Part shown: positions 20,442-30,840 of the stretch, piece by piece
How the letters are laid out: each line of letters begins with the position of its first letter
Numbering within the stretch: the first letter of the stretch is position 1
DNA from: Cycas panzhihuaensis
Lineage: Eukaryota > Cycadophyta
NCBI GenBank assembly: GCA_023213395.1
Contig: CM041465.1
Coordinates: 157,549,741-157,613,740, forward strand
Direction of reading: 5' to 3'
Length of the DNA stretch: 64,000 bases
Notes under the pieces: model-generated
Databases searched by the model: none
What the model saw: the letters and a program-made list of their open reading frames with translations, nothing else
Told to the model about the DNA's origin: nothing
Translations under genes and position numbers: made by a program

Positions 20442-21450
20442 ATTCCAACTGCATATGAAATATTAGGTCTAGTGTTAGTCAAGTAGATGAGACTACCCAC
20501 TAGTTGCCTGAAAAGGGTGGAATCAACAGGTTTTCCTTCTTCATTCATCGACAATTTTGTACCTGTCTCCATGGGCGTTGGTGAAGGTTTGCGCCTTCCA
20601 TTACGAATCACGCAAAATGTTCCATGTATACTTGGCTTGAGAAATGAAGATGTGACACAGTTCGCCACACTTCCATGCCAAGAAAATAGTGAAGAAGTCC
20701 GAGATCTATCATCTCAAAACTTCTTTTCAAGTCCCTTTGGAGACGCTCAATCAGATTTACATCATTGCTTGTGATAATTAAGTCATCAACATAAAGAACA
20801 ACAATTGTGATGTCTTTGGTTTTGAACCTTGATATCTGAGTTCGAATCGATGTGGATCGATGAAAATTGTCTTTGCAAAAAGTAGTCATCGATCTTTGAA
20901 TACCAAGCACGTGGCGCCTATTTTAGACCGTACAAGGCCTTTTTAAGGCGACAGACAAGATGTTCATCGCCGACAGAAATATATCCAGGAGGTTGTTCCA
21001 GGTAGACCTCCTCAGTCAAATCGTCGTTGAGAAAGGCGCTTTTGACATCCATTTGATATAATGGCCACTTTCATTGGGCAGCTAAGGCCATAACAATCCT
21101 GATGGTATTCATATTGGTGACTGGTGCAAAAGTCTCAGTGCAGTCAATGTCTTCTTGCTGTTTGAAGCCTTTAGCAACAAGGCGAGCCTTGTCGCTCAAT
21201 AGTACCATCAGACTTATACTTGAGTTTATAGATCCACTTACAACTGATGGCTTGTTTGCCATGTGGTAACTCAACTAAGTCCCATGTGTCATTCTGGTAA
21301 ATGGAGTGGATCTTGTCATCCATGGCAGCCTGCCACTTTTCGTTTGTACATGCCTCCTCAAAAGTGGAAGGCTCAGGAGCAGTAAGCACTTCATCCATAA
21401 GTGCGTAATTGACAGTGGACGATGGTCGCAATTTGGATGGTCGTTTTCCT
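20411..21450 (-). pseudogene. D reverse transcriptase, frameshifted
   Basis: Blocks are spread over four frames: EACTNEKWQAAMDDKIHSIYQNDTW and AISCKW (21171-21431), [23 protein letters not shown] (21071-21274), VVLYVDDLIITSND with the catalytic Asp pair and DLGLLHYFLGMEVW (20608-20910), then PSPTPMETGTKL and LIYLTNTRPNISYAVG (20411-20668). The joining block with YGLK is damaged near 20920. All catalytic residues I can check are kept. Confidence 0.9.
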
Positions 21451-21542
21451 TCAACAGTCTATGAATCTGCAATAGTTTGCATATACCATTTGGGTAGCTT
21501 CTTCGACGATGTAGCTTCATGGTTCTGTGTTGGAGGTAATAG

Positions 21543-22390
21543 CTAAACCTCTGAAGAAGAAGAAGAAGGACTCAATGAAGGTACTAAGGAAGATGAGGAG
21601 GAAGAAGAAGCAGCTGGTGCAGATGAAGTACAAGGTGTTGAGGAAGATGAAGGGACCGATTCTTCAAGAATTGCTTTGCCTTTGTCAAGGGAGAGAGAAG
21701 GAATGTTGACGTCGATCTCCCTATTGTCTTCTGCAAAGACAACGTCTCGTGAAGTATGCATCTTTTTGGTAAGATGATCAAATAATCGATATGCTTTGCT
21801 GCCAGGAGCATATCCGACAAAAATGCATTTGAGACTTTTGTCGTTGAATTTTCGACGTTGCTCATGAGGAATGTTCATATAGGCCGTGCATCCAAAGGTT
21901 CGTAAATGGTATTTGTTGGTTTTGGCCGATCCAGCCTCCTCGGGTGTCATACTCGAAAGTGCAGAAGTTGAGCTGTGATTTGACAAGTATGCGTGATGAA
22001 GTGCTTTTGCCCAATATGATAATGAGAGACCTTTGGCATGGATCATAGCTTTTGCTCGACTGACCAAGGTTCTATTCATTCTTTCTGCACCATTCTACTG
22101 CGGTGTGTATGGGGCAGAAAATTGGCATTTGATGCCATTTTGAATACAGAATTGACTAAAATCCTTGGATGTATACTCGCCACCATTATCTGTACGGAGT
22201 ATTTTGATCCGCATGCCTGATTCATTTTCAACTGCAAGTTTAAATTCTTTAAACTTGTTCAAAGCTTCTGACTTATGTTTTAGAAAGTAGACCCACATTT
22301 TATGCGAGAAATCATCAATGAATGTCATGAAGAATGATGATCCTCCATGGGATTGAGTGGTCATGGGACCACAGATGTCAGAATGTATAA
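21543..22390 (-). pseudogene. D integrase core, two pieces
   Basis: The first piece (22095-22364) has FFMTFIDDFSHKMWVYF and ILRTDNGGEYTS (catalytic Asp) and ends at APYTPQ with a stop where NGVSE would follow. The second (21543-22079) picks up MNRTLVSRAKAMIHAKG, the PEEAGSAKTNKYHLRTFGC block, IFVGYAPGSKAYRL and SRDVVFAEDN, then a Ser-rich tail. The stop sits at the catalytic Glu region, so this copy could not make an active enzyme. Confidence 0.88.
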
Positions 22391-22391
22391 G

Positions 22392-23009
22392 CTAAAGTGG
22401 ATGTTGTGCTCTCCAGGCCTTACCTTTTTCAAAAGGTTCTCGATGCTGCTTCCCCATAAGGCATGATTCGCAAAGGTAATTACCCCCAGAAATTTTGGGT
22501 AAGCCATAAACCAAATTGTTTCTGAACATCTCTCGATCTTTGTCAAGATTCAGATGTCCAAGTCTTTCATGCCACAGTTGAGTTTTATTTACAGAATAGG
22601 AGACGTATGCATGTGAAGATCTAGATGTTGTGCCTAATTTGTAGAGGCCACGATCTTCATGACCAACTGCAATAATCTGGTCGTCTTTGTTCCTCATGAT
22701 ACACTTTCTGTATTTGAATAGCACACTCATCTGTTGCTTATCAAGCTAACAGACAGAAAGCAAGTTTTTAGGCATTCCAGGAACTAGGAAAACATTTCCA
22801 TTAGGGAATGCAGAATGTTCATCAAGAGGTGTAATTAGTCCTACACCTGATATTTTGACAGTGGCATTGTCCCCAAATGTCACTATTTCTCCCTGACATT
22901 CTTGAAAATTTGATAATATGTTTGCATCACCTGTCATGTGACGTGATGCACCAGAATCAATGATCCAAGTATTATCATTGTGGCTGCCACTATATGCAAA
23001 AAAGTTCAT
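22392..23009 (-). pseudogene. D protease and GAG-pre-integrase
   Basis: The frame at 22746-23009 has TWIIDSGASRHMTGDANILSN (intact DSG) and PGMPKNLLSVC, then a stop. The next frame (22392-22730) has MSVLFKYRKCIM, LWHERLGHLNLDKDREMF and YLCESCLMGKQHREPFEKGKAW. Apart from that stop and a small frame change the region is complete. Confidence 0.88.
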
Positions 23010-23108
23010 GTCACTTGGATCATGTTGAGTTGTGTGGCCTTGAAAACCACCACGATTTGTCTTTTGTTGTCGACCACCTCAGAGTGCACCTCGAGTTGGT
23101 CTTTGTTG

Positions 23109-23996
23109 CTACTGACGTTGTTGATGTTGCTGCTGATTCTGTTGCCGCTGACAAAAATTCTGTTGGCGTTGAATTTGCTGTTGTTGTGGTTGTTGCAAGT
23201 CATATTGACATTTTCTGCAGTCAGGCTGAATGTGGCTAACTTTGCCACAGTAATGATAGACAACAGTCTTAGATTTAATGTTAAGACTGCTAGATTGTTT
23301 CTGAAAGTTCAGCTTGGGCGGAAATTGTTGCTTGGATTTAAACTTCGCAGAGAAAGCACCGGACGTGCTTACTTCATCTTGCCGCAAATAAATCTCTTCT
23401 TCTTGCAACAGTAAACGTTCTAACTCATTAAAAGTTAGAATCAACCAAGTTCCATTTCGTGAAATGTCAGAAATAAAACTATTGTATTCTTTGGGCAAAG
23501 CATGAATTGTTGCAGTAACCAGGTCTTCGTTTGTGACTAGTTTGCCAAGTGCTATCAGTTGATTACTGATAGCCTTAATTGATGATAAGTCGGCTGCCAT
23601 TGGAGCAACATACCTGAAACTGAATAATTTTGCTTTATACATCACAATTCGTGCATCATCTTTTCGTTCATACAATGAAACAATTATATCCGAAGCAGTT
23701 TTTGAAGTTGTAGTAGATTCAATATTCTGATCAACATTATCACTGACTGATAGATGAATAAAAGCGAGTGCAACCTCATCTTTAGCTTTAAAAGAAGCTA
23801 AGGCAACATGATCAATTGGAATCAAATTTTGAGGATTAACTAGATCAGGAGTGGGTTCTGGTTCGGCAATTTCGCCTGATACATAACCCCATAATTCATT
23901 CATAATCAATAAGTTTTTTGCTTGCTTTTTCCAAGTGAGATAATTTTCAGCACCTGTCAATTTAATGGTATTTGCATTTAGCATCTGAGTCGCCAT
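23109..23996 (-). CDS. D gag with CCHC-type knuckle, open
   Basis: This 295-residue frame starts MATQMLNANTIKLTGAENYL, with the typical WKKQAKNLLIMNELWGYVSGE, FKAKDEVALAFIHLSVSDNV and FNELERLLLQEEEIYLRQDE. The knuckle reads YHYCGKVSHIQPDC, so the first Cys has become Tyr and the Gly-His pair is Ser-His. A Gln-rich tail follows. It forms the virus-like particle shell and binds element RNA in working copies. This is one of the longest intact gag frames in the window, but the altered knuckle makes RNA binding doubtful. Confidence 0.88.
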   Translation of the reverse strand: MATQMLNANTIKLTGAENYLTWKKQAKNLLIMNELWGYVSGEIAEPEPTPDLVNPQNLIPIDHVALASFKAKDEVALAFIHLSVSDNVDQNIESTTTSKTASDIIVSLYERKDDARIVMYKAKLFSFRYVAPMAADLSSIKAISNQLIALGKLVTNEDLVTATIHALPKEYNSFISDISRNGTWLILTFNELERLLLQEEEIYLRQDEVSTSGAFSAKFKSKQQFPPKLNFQKQSSSLNIKSKTVVYHYCGKVSHIQPDCRKCQYDLQQPQQQQIQRQQNFCQRQQNQQQHQQRQ

Positions 23997-26471
23997 TTTG
24001 AGTGCAGTACCAGATAAAACTTGGAAACCGTTGAGTTGACGCCACTAAAGTTCCACTCAATATCCAACAAGAGATCAGTACGAGACTGAAAAACTTGTGG
24101 ACGGAATGGAGGGCTTGGCTCGCAAGTTCGTCCAACCTGATAGCTAGATCAGTATTGGCCAAGTTATCGGCACTTCGAGACAGAGTATGAACTCTTTTCA
24201 AGCCTCTCCACTTAAATGTTTTAATGAATAAAAGTGGGTTGATTTTAGTGTTGAACAACATGTGCGAGAAGGTCTTGATTGCTGCTGAAAGACTTTGTCG
24301 AAAAAGCTCCAATTTACACTATAGTTGCGTTGATTAACAAGTGATGCAACTAAGTTCAAATAACAATCTCATAAAGAGATAAATAGCGGCAAAAGTACCA
24401 TAATTTAATGCCTTCAATCAAGCCAATAATGAAGCAAGTCCACGAAGAACACCTGGGATCGAAAAAGTGATCCCTATGCACCAAAAAATTGCAACTTTTT
24501 ATTGATCTTTTTTCCTCCTTTTTGATGATGTTGTTTCTCACTATGAATGGGTCACCTCGCAAGGAGCCCAGTGAGATAAAAAAGGCCTTTAGATGGTAGA
24601 ATGTAAGGCTTAAAAGCAAGCCAAAATAGTGGTGTTTCAGGCACCAAATTATACTGGAAAGATGTTTACAAAATAGTGTAATTAATACACTTTAAAACCT
24701 TTGAAAAAGATCACTTTTTAACTCAAAACTAATGACTTAAGTCACAAAGAAACTTAAAGTCATTTAAAAATGAGTAATTTTTCAAAAAAAATATGATAAA
24801 ATCACTTTAAAGTAGTGATTTTAGATTCAAAATGATAATTGCAAATTTTTTATGCACGTTAGTGTGATTTACACACTAAACAAAACATAAAAAAGTGTAT
24901 TTATAATGAAAACATAAAGTTAAAAAACAAACTTAAGAAAAGTTAAAGTTAAAAAGAAAAATTAAAATGTGAATATGCTTGAGCATATTCTTGATTTTAT
25001 AAGATATAGTTTTCAAACTATATAAAATGATTCGGCTCGAATTGAATGAAACTGGCAGCGGAATTGTTTTTACCAGTGGCGGCGAATCTGTGGGCGATGA
25101 AGACTACGTGCGCCACCGTTGACAGAGAAGCTCGTGGCTGGGACGGAGGATACGTAAAGACGGGCGCCGGCAGTAGTGAGCACGGGCTGTAGGAGCTGAA
25201 CGGGACGGAGCAGAAGTCATGGAGAATGGGCCGTGCAGGTCGCAGATTTATGGAGACGGACGCACGAAGGACGACAGGTTGAGGAGACGGGAGCCAGATG
25301 CCAGACCTGGACCAAGCATGAGCCGCGCCGCAGACGGGCAGTCCGAGTAGCCACCGAGGCGGCCGGCTATTAATAGCCACAGAACGATGGACAGCGTCGC
25401 ACGGAACCAATACGCTCTCTGAGACTGCACAGTGTTAGAACCTTTACGGTGAAAGAAGCTGGCCAGTAAGTGTGAGAGGCACACAAATATATAATGAGCC
25501 CCCAACGGTTGTAGATCAAGAGTTATTCGGTGCACAGAGCCGCCGACACGAACAAGAGGCAACAGTCCACAAAACCGGACAGAGAGTTACAGGGCACACC
25601 TTATGTATCCACAAGAGAGCACTCAATTGACAGTGAGAACTTTAAATTAAATAGATATTATTTTAGCAGAACATTTCCATGATATGGGCTACAATATCAG
25701 CATGATGGCTGACTCCTCCTTCATCAGGATTAACACTCTCACAGTTTGTGGCTGCTTGACAAGAGTTAAAAGATAACCTTGTCAATATGATGAATTTGGT
25801 AGTATTGAAGCAACAATTGTAGCTCTTAATAAGGCAACAGATTTCTTCACAATGTGGTGGTGTTGAATTAATCAACTAAAAATAAAGCTTTTTCAACAAA
25901 ATTTAATTCAGACTTTCTTAATGAACGTAATATTAGATAAAACCCATGATAAGACTTTTTTTAACTCTGAGCAGTGACACCACAAGAGAGCCACCTTTTT
26001 CTCCTTTGAACCTCTTTTTTTGGGCAACAAGTGCAAATTTAAAAAACAACTCTTGAAATAATTAATAATTTCAAGAATTATGTGTATATGACACAAGAAT
26101 GAGACCTCTCCTCTTAAAAGAACTTCTGAAAACTGCTTATGCACTTGACTTTGCCAACAAGTTGCAAAGATTGCAACACAACTTTGATCTTGTGAAGAGC
26201 TACAAGAAAATTAGCTCTAAATTCCCTGCAAACTTAATATCTTTGTCCCTTTTTCTGGCCACAAAACTAGTCCTTCAAAAAGTACAAATATTCAAGACTT
26301 TGCATAAAAGATTCTTAAAAACATTTGCAAGTCATGAATGTAAACCAAGTCCTTCAACATCAAACCTCAAGAAATTACTCCTTGTTCCAACTGGATTGCC
26401 TTCGTATGGGGAAGGTCGTCACCAGGTTTGGAGAAATTCGAAGCCACCAATCCGCTCCTCAGGATGCCTCG
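23997..26471 (-). other. D untranslated leader with a GC-rich segment
   Basis: This leader of about 2.5 kb is AT-rich except for a GC-rich block at about 25040-25420. That block gives long open frames on the minus strand (25018-25410 and 25248-25562) with no recognisable domain. Next to the primer site lies GCCTTCGTATGGGGAAGG (26398-26415) followed by GTCGTCACCAGG. It is the counterpart of the hairpin seen in A1, M and H. Confidence 0.65.
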
Positions 26472-26483
26472 GCTCAGATACCA
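26472..26483 (-). promoter_or_regulatory. Primer binding site of D
   Basis: The plus strand reads GCTCAGATACCA, the complement of TGGTATCTGAGC. It is one base different from the initiator tRNA-Met site of the A-type elements and three bases from the 5' LTR. Confidence 0.88.
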
Positions 26484-26486
26484 AAT

Positions 26487-27022
26487 TGAAAGACGAAATG
26501 GAGACAATACAGGAGCCAGAATCTATTGAGAAGTCGGAGAGGACATCGAAATATGAAGGACAATACACATAGATTAATGAAATGATGTAGTACAAAATGA
26601 AAGATGATAGGGAGGAGTATTGAACCTCAACTCAACCTATCTCAACATACAAGTATGAAGGAGAATTCCTCTCAACACTTCACCTACGAGAAACACTTAC
26701 AGCAGCATAACTCTTACTCAAAATACTACATGCCAAAACATGAGAATAGGGCTCCTTATAAAGGAGTATGGATGATCAAGATCTCAACACATGTCACTGA
26801 TTAAGACTAAGAGCCAAATCTGATTAGGACTCTACTATCTCCAAGGATAAGGTTAGAGCCCACAAAAGTTGACTTCTCACAAGCACATGTGAGAAAAGTC
26901 ACTACAAGACAAAATACAATTTTATAATGCAACAAATGAACACTTTAGGATTAAGGGCCTAAAGTGACAAAAATATTAATACACAAGGTCAAGACTTAAT
27001 GCTAGGAATGAAGGTTCTAACA
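26487..27022 (-). repeat. 5' LTR of D
   Basis: This 536-bp partner of 19297-19832 is followed by CTAAT, the target duplication. Confidence 0.93.
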
Positions 27023-27027
27023 CTAAT

Positions 27028-27263
27028 GATGGTGGAGAATACATTTCAAATGAGTTCAGTTTGTTCTACAGGGATCATGGGATCATAAAGCAATTTGACA
27101 TTGCCTATATGCCTTAATAGAATGGTGTAGTTGAGTGTAAGAATAGGACATTGGTTGAGAAAGCAAAGTTCATGAGGAAAAGCAAGGATATTGTAGATTA
27201 CTTATGGGCTAAAGCTGTGAACACAATTGTGTATTTGAACAATAGCAACATTACAATGGTTGT
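27028..27263 (+). pseudogene. Copia relic E: integrase, continued
   Basis: With D and one CTAAT removed, the reading frame runs ILRTNDGGEYISNEFSLFYRD, the integrase DNGGE block, then NGVVECKNRTLVEKAKFM with the catalytic Glu and YLWAKAVNTIVYLNN. The usual Asp-Asn order is swapped to Asn-Asp. Two stops precede NGVVE. The relic is cut at 27263 by the LTR of element F. Its continuation would lie beyond the window. Confidence 0.8.
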
Positions 27264-27649
27264 TGTTGTATTTCTATAACCTAAGAAATTATCGACTTCA
27301 AGTGGAATTTAAAAGGATTAAAATAATAGAAGTAAGCTTGCATTCATGCAACCCAAGAAAAATATTGACTTCAAATATAGTTAAAAATGATTAAAATAAT
27401 CAAAGTTTAGAAGTAAGCTTGCATTCATGCAACCCAAGAAAAATATTGACTTCAACTATAATTAAAAATGATTAAAATAATCAAAGTATATTACTATATA
27501 AAGGGTTGCTCATCAGACTTTAGAATCATGAATTTTATTTTGATTTGGAATTTATTCCCTTGGCACTTTTAAGGACGAGGATGATTTCATTATAATTTTC
27601 TACTATAAGTCAAGAATTTTATTTTTAGTTTAGTTTTGGGTTTATCACA
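27264..27649 (+). repeat. 5' LTR of F
   Basis: This LTR of about 386 bp ends GTTTATCACA. It aligns with the right copy starting at 63713: both share ACCTAAGAAAT, GCATTCATGCAACCCAAGAAA and TTAGACTTTAGAATCATGA in that order. It holds an 81-bp tandem duplication (27329-27409 and 27410-27490) that the right LTR lacks. Confidence 0.8.
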
Positions 27650-27651
27650 AG

Positions 27652-27663
27652 TGGTATTGGAGC
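27652..27663 (+). promoter_or_regulatory. Primer binding site of F
   Basis: TGGTATTGGAGC lies two bases after the LTR. It is like the initiator tRNA-Met site TGGTATCAGAGC with two changes. Confidence 0.65.
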
Positions 27664-28350
27664 TTAGTTGGCCTAATTAAGGGGATTATCAAAGATCCAC
27701 AATTTTGGGCATGTAGGTGACTCTATTTCAAAAAAGCAATCCTAGATTTCAGACGAACATACTCGTTTTGTAAAATTTGAGTGGTTATACCATAGGGTTT
27801 GGAACATAACTGTGAAAGTTATAAGGAAATCAGCTTTGGCTTGCTCTTAATCGTTGTCTTTAGAGCCTAAAATTTGCTATCGTAATTTCAAATGATCCTA
27901 ACTTCTATTATAGGTATTTGCTTGACCTTAAATGTTTTTGAATAGGTGCACCTTGAAGTCTATTTTGTTGGGATTGGTTATAGTTCAATTGCATCATGAT
28001 CGAAAGTTATCATCATTTTAGTAATAAATACTACTGTAGTCCCCAAAAACCTTAAATTTTGATCCAACTTAAAGGAGCAATGACTTTTGGTAAATGCATT
28101 GGAATTCGATTCCGTCTGAACCATTGGAGTCCTAGTTCAAAGGCCATCACTTTGAGCTCTTGGATGATATATTTTGATAAGTTATTGAAGTGGAAATTTT
28201 AGTTGAAGTTAATCCTAATATTAAGACTTCTTCATAGAAGAAGAAGAAAGATACTAGAGACAATAGAAGACATCATAGAACAATTAGCAAACTTAACATT
28301 GGAGTTATGATCAAGTACTTAAAAACTCCTTGAAGTTGAGTATAAAAAGA
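27664..28350 (+). other. F leader
   Basis: This leader of about 700 bases between primer site and gag has no coding frame I can support. Confidence 0.5.
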
Positions 28351-29372
28351 GAACCAAGATGCCAAAATTCCCAAGAGAAGAATTCAATTCCTGTTTTGAG
28401 TGACTTGAGAAGGAGATGTCAGGTACCTGTAGATCCCTAGAAGCATTCCTGCTAAGAATGGATGTCAAATTAAAAAGAATTAATGATAGAATAAAAGGAC
28501 GGAAGAAAAGTAGTGAAGAAGTTAGAAGGAAGCAAAATATTCCATGGAAACAGGAAAGTCGCTATTTCAACCCAAATAATACCATATTGCTTCCAACATG
28601 GTGTGGTAGATTATGATGAATGGATAGCTAAGGTTAACAATGCATTCAAAATCTTCAAAATTATAGATTTCAAGGACCCACTGGACATCATCATAGAATG
28701 TATTAAAGGACCTTTATATATCTAGGCATCCATGTGGAGGCAGGAACATCAAAGTCACAGACTTTAATGAGTTCATTGATGCCTTCATGCAATAAACATA
28801 AGAATATTAGGGAGATCCATACCATTATAGTTAGCTTATTGTTTCCAATGCAAAAGTCTAGTAAGCCAATACACAAAAGAGTTTGAAAGGTTATTGATTA
28901 AGGGCAATGTAAAGCTGACGATGCCTTACCATTTTACATAAGCAACTTTCAAGATGACACATGTGAGGACATCCAATGGTTTGAACCACCAATTCTAGAA
29001 TAGTCGATAAGCAAGGCACAATAGACATAAGCATGCCACACAACCACAATGGCTAAATAATATGCTGGTCAAAAAGTAACACCCTATATTTTGCCCAATA
29101 ACAGGCTAGTCGTGCTATCGAGTGAGTTGGTTCCACCCACCAATTTTAGACCCTTCATCAAAGAAGATCCAAAAGAGGCTAGAAGGAGAGTTCAAGGACT
29201 TTATTTTGATTGCGGGTAGAAATGGGAATAGGGGCACCCTTTTGTTTGCCTTAAAAGGAAACAAGTATATGTAGTAGAAATAGAAGATGACCAAGAAGAA
29301 GAGATAGAGGAAGAGCAAGTAGACACTTTAGATGATTAGCAATGTTAGAAGTTCCTAAAAACTCAAGTCTAT
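28351..29372 (+). pseudogene. F gag, decayed
   Basis: Pieces include MPKFPREEFNSCFE near 28359, a Lys/Arg-rich helix (LRMDVKLKRINDRIKGRKKS), DYDEWIAKVNNAFKIFKII, a degenerate zinc knuckle (GLYFDCG, stop, then GHPFVC, about 29190-29255) and an acidic tail (EIEDDQEEEIEEEQVDTLDD). This fits a gypsy gag with at least six stops. Element G is inserted right after it. Confidence 0.65.
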
Positions 29373-29893
29373 TGAGAATAATGGCATTTAGCCTACAACC
29401 CTTAGGTTCTAATGGAGAGGAAAGTTTACTACAATATGAAGATGAGTAGTATCTAACTAATCAAGCATGGAGATGAACACATAAGCAAGCATAGACCCAA
29501 TGATCACAAGCATGAGGACACAAATATGGAGGAGAAGGAATTGATCCAACTCCAAATAAATACGAATAACTTAGATTAACAGGAACAACAACATAACAAT
29601 ACAACACTTTCTCAAACAAGATACATGAGAAATGGTCTCAATATATAGGGATCTCACAGCGTTGTATGTTTGACGAATGTCAAACATGCAAGCTGGCTAG
29701 TTGCATGCGGGACAAGTGCCCCCTTGGGCTCTATTTTGAGCATAAGTGCACGAGGGTATATTGACCCTCAAGTTACAACGTTAGGCAACTAGAAAGAATG
29801 TGGGTGTGTACTTTATCACATTAAGTGATAAGTCACACTAACATAAGGTTACATAAAGTACATCACTTAACGTTTAAACATAAAGGTTTAACA
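29373..29893 (-). repeat. 3' LTR of G
   Basis: A 521-bp LTR followed by TCCCCCCTTAATG, the complement of the polypurine tract. It matches 52053-52599 in order, including GAAAGAATGTGGGTGTGTACTT. Confidence 0.85.
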
Positions 29894-30289
29894 TCCCCCC
29901 TTAATGTTTACAATGTTAAGTCAGACACCAAGATGATCTTTGAATTTCTTAAACTTCTCTCTACCAAGTGGCTTGGTAATGATATCTACTATCTGCTGGT
30001 CCATGGGCCTATAGAAGAGGTTGCTCTCACCATCCTGTACATGCTCCTTGATAAAATGATGATGAACCTCGATGTGCTTGGTTCTCGCATGAAAAACTAA
30101 TTTTTTAGTTAACTTGAACACGCCTTGGTTGTTGCAATATAGCCTAGTGGGGTGACCCTACTCAAGTCCAAGCTCACTAAGAATCCACCTTAGCCAAATA
30201 GCCTTACAAGCTACGTTGACTGTAGCTTTGTACTCTGCTTCTGTGGAGGACAAGGTAACATTGGGTTGTTATTTACAACTTCACGAAAT
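29894..30289 (-). pseudogene. G RNase H, C-terminal part
   Basis: The minus-strand reading gives FKLTKKLVFHARTKHIEVHHHFIKEHVQDGE, KPLGREKFKKFKDHLGV and upstream pieces of the RNase H core. The domain is cut at 30289 by J and resumes at 37627 with the block that normally follows (GSRVI..C..QP in other copies). Confidence 0.85.
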
Positions 30290-30826
30290 TGTTAAACCTC
30301 ATGGTTTACCTTATGTTTATAATGTTAAGCTAATGTATTTTCTATTCTTGTATTATGTGTGCACTTTTGCACTTTTGTACTTTAGGTGTGACTTTATCAC
30401 TTAAGTGATAAAGTACACACCCACTTTATGTCTAGTGACATAACGTTGTCACTTAAGGGTCAAATGACCCCCTTGCACTTTTGCTCACATGAGCTCCCAA
30501 TGGACACTTGTCCTACATGCAAGCATGCATTGCATGATTGACACTTGTCAATCATGCAATAGCCTTGGCCTCTCATCTTCTTCTATTTAAAGAGGCCTCT
30601 CTTCATTGTTGCTAATCTTAAGAGGAGGAGCTCATTGTTATTCTCAGTTTGCTAATCAAGCTGAAGCATTGTTTGGTGGTTGGACTAATTCCAACTCCCA
30701 TTCATGGTATCTTGATCTTGCTCCTATTTCTCTTTGTGTTCTTTATGTTTTATGCTTCATGCATTTGTGATATTGTGCTTTTACTTATGATCTTGGGACT
30801 AATGTGGCTTAATGCCCATTTTCACA
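30290..30826 (+). repeat. 5' LTR of J
   Basis: A 537-bp LTR from TGTTAAACC to CCCATTTTCACA, partner of 37087-37626. Its U3 contains a perfect 24-bp palindrome at 30391-30414. Confidence 0.94.
30583..30592 (+). promoter_or_regulatory. TATA-like box in the J LTR
   Basis: CTATTTAAAG lies in mid-LTR, where the RNA polymerase II promoter of plant copia LTRs is expected. The same word is in the 3' LTR near 37380-37389. Inferred from position and sequence only. Confidence 0.5.
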
Positions 30827-30828
30827 TT

Positions 30829-30840
30829 TGGTATCAGAGC
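30829..30840 (+). promoter_or_regulatory. Primer binding site of J
   Basis: TGGTATCAGAGC, the standard complement of the initiator tRNA-Met 3' end, lies two bases after the LTR. Confidence 0.94.

Larger units (their letters stand above)
19297..27022 (-). mobile_element. Element D: full-length Ty1/copia retrotransposon
   Basis: Two 536-bp LTRs (19297-19832 and 26487-27022) are flanked by a perfect 5-bp duplication CTAAT (19292-19296 and 27023-27027). The element reads on the minus strand, with the primer site at 26472-26483. Its LTR (ends TGTTAGAACC and TTTCA) differs from the A1/H/J type, so it is a related but separate family. Gag, protease, integrase, RT and RNase H are all present but spread over several frames. 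By eye the LTRs differ at about 14 positions (2.5-3%). Confidence 0.95.

Noticed and set aside
22980-23414. 144-residue plus-strand frame
   Set aside because: It is antisense to the D gag and zinc-knuckle region, and its Leu-rich composition comes from the complement of Gln-rich codons.
25018-25562. Two long minus-strand open frames (130 and 104 residues) in the D leader
   Set aside because: They overlap each other in different frames in a GC-rich block where stops are rare, and neither has a recognisable domain. I describe the block as a leader segment instead.
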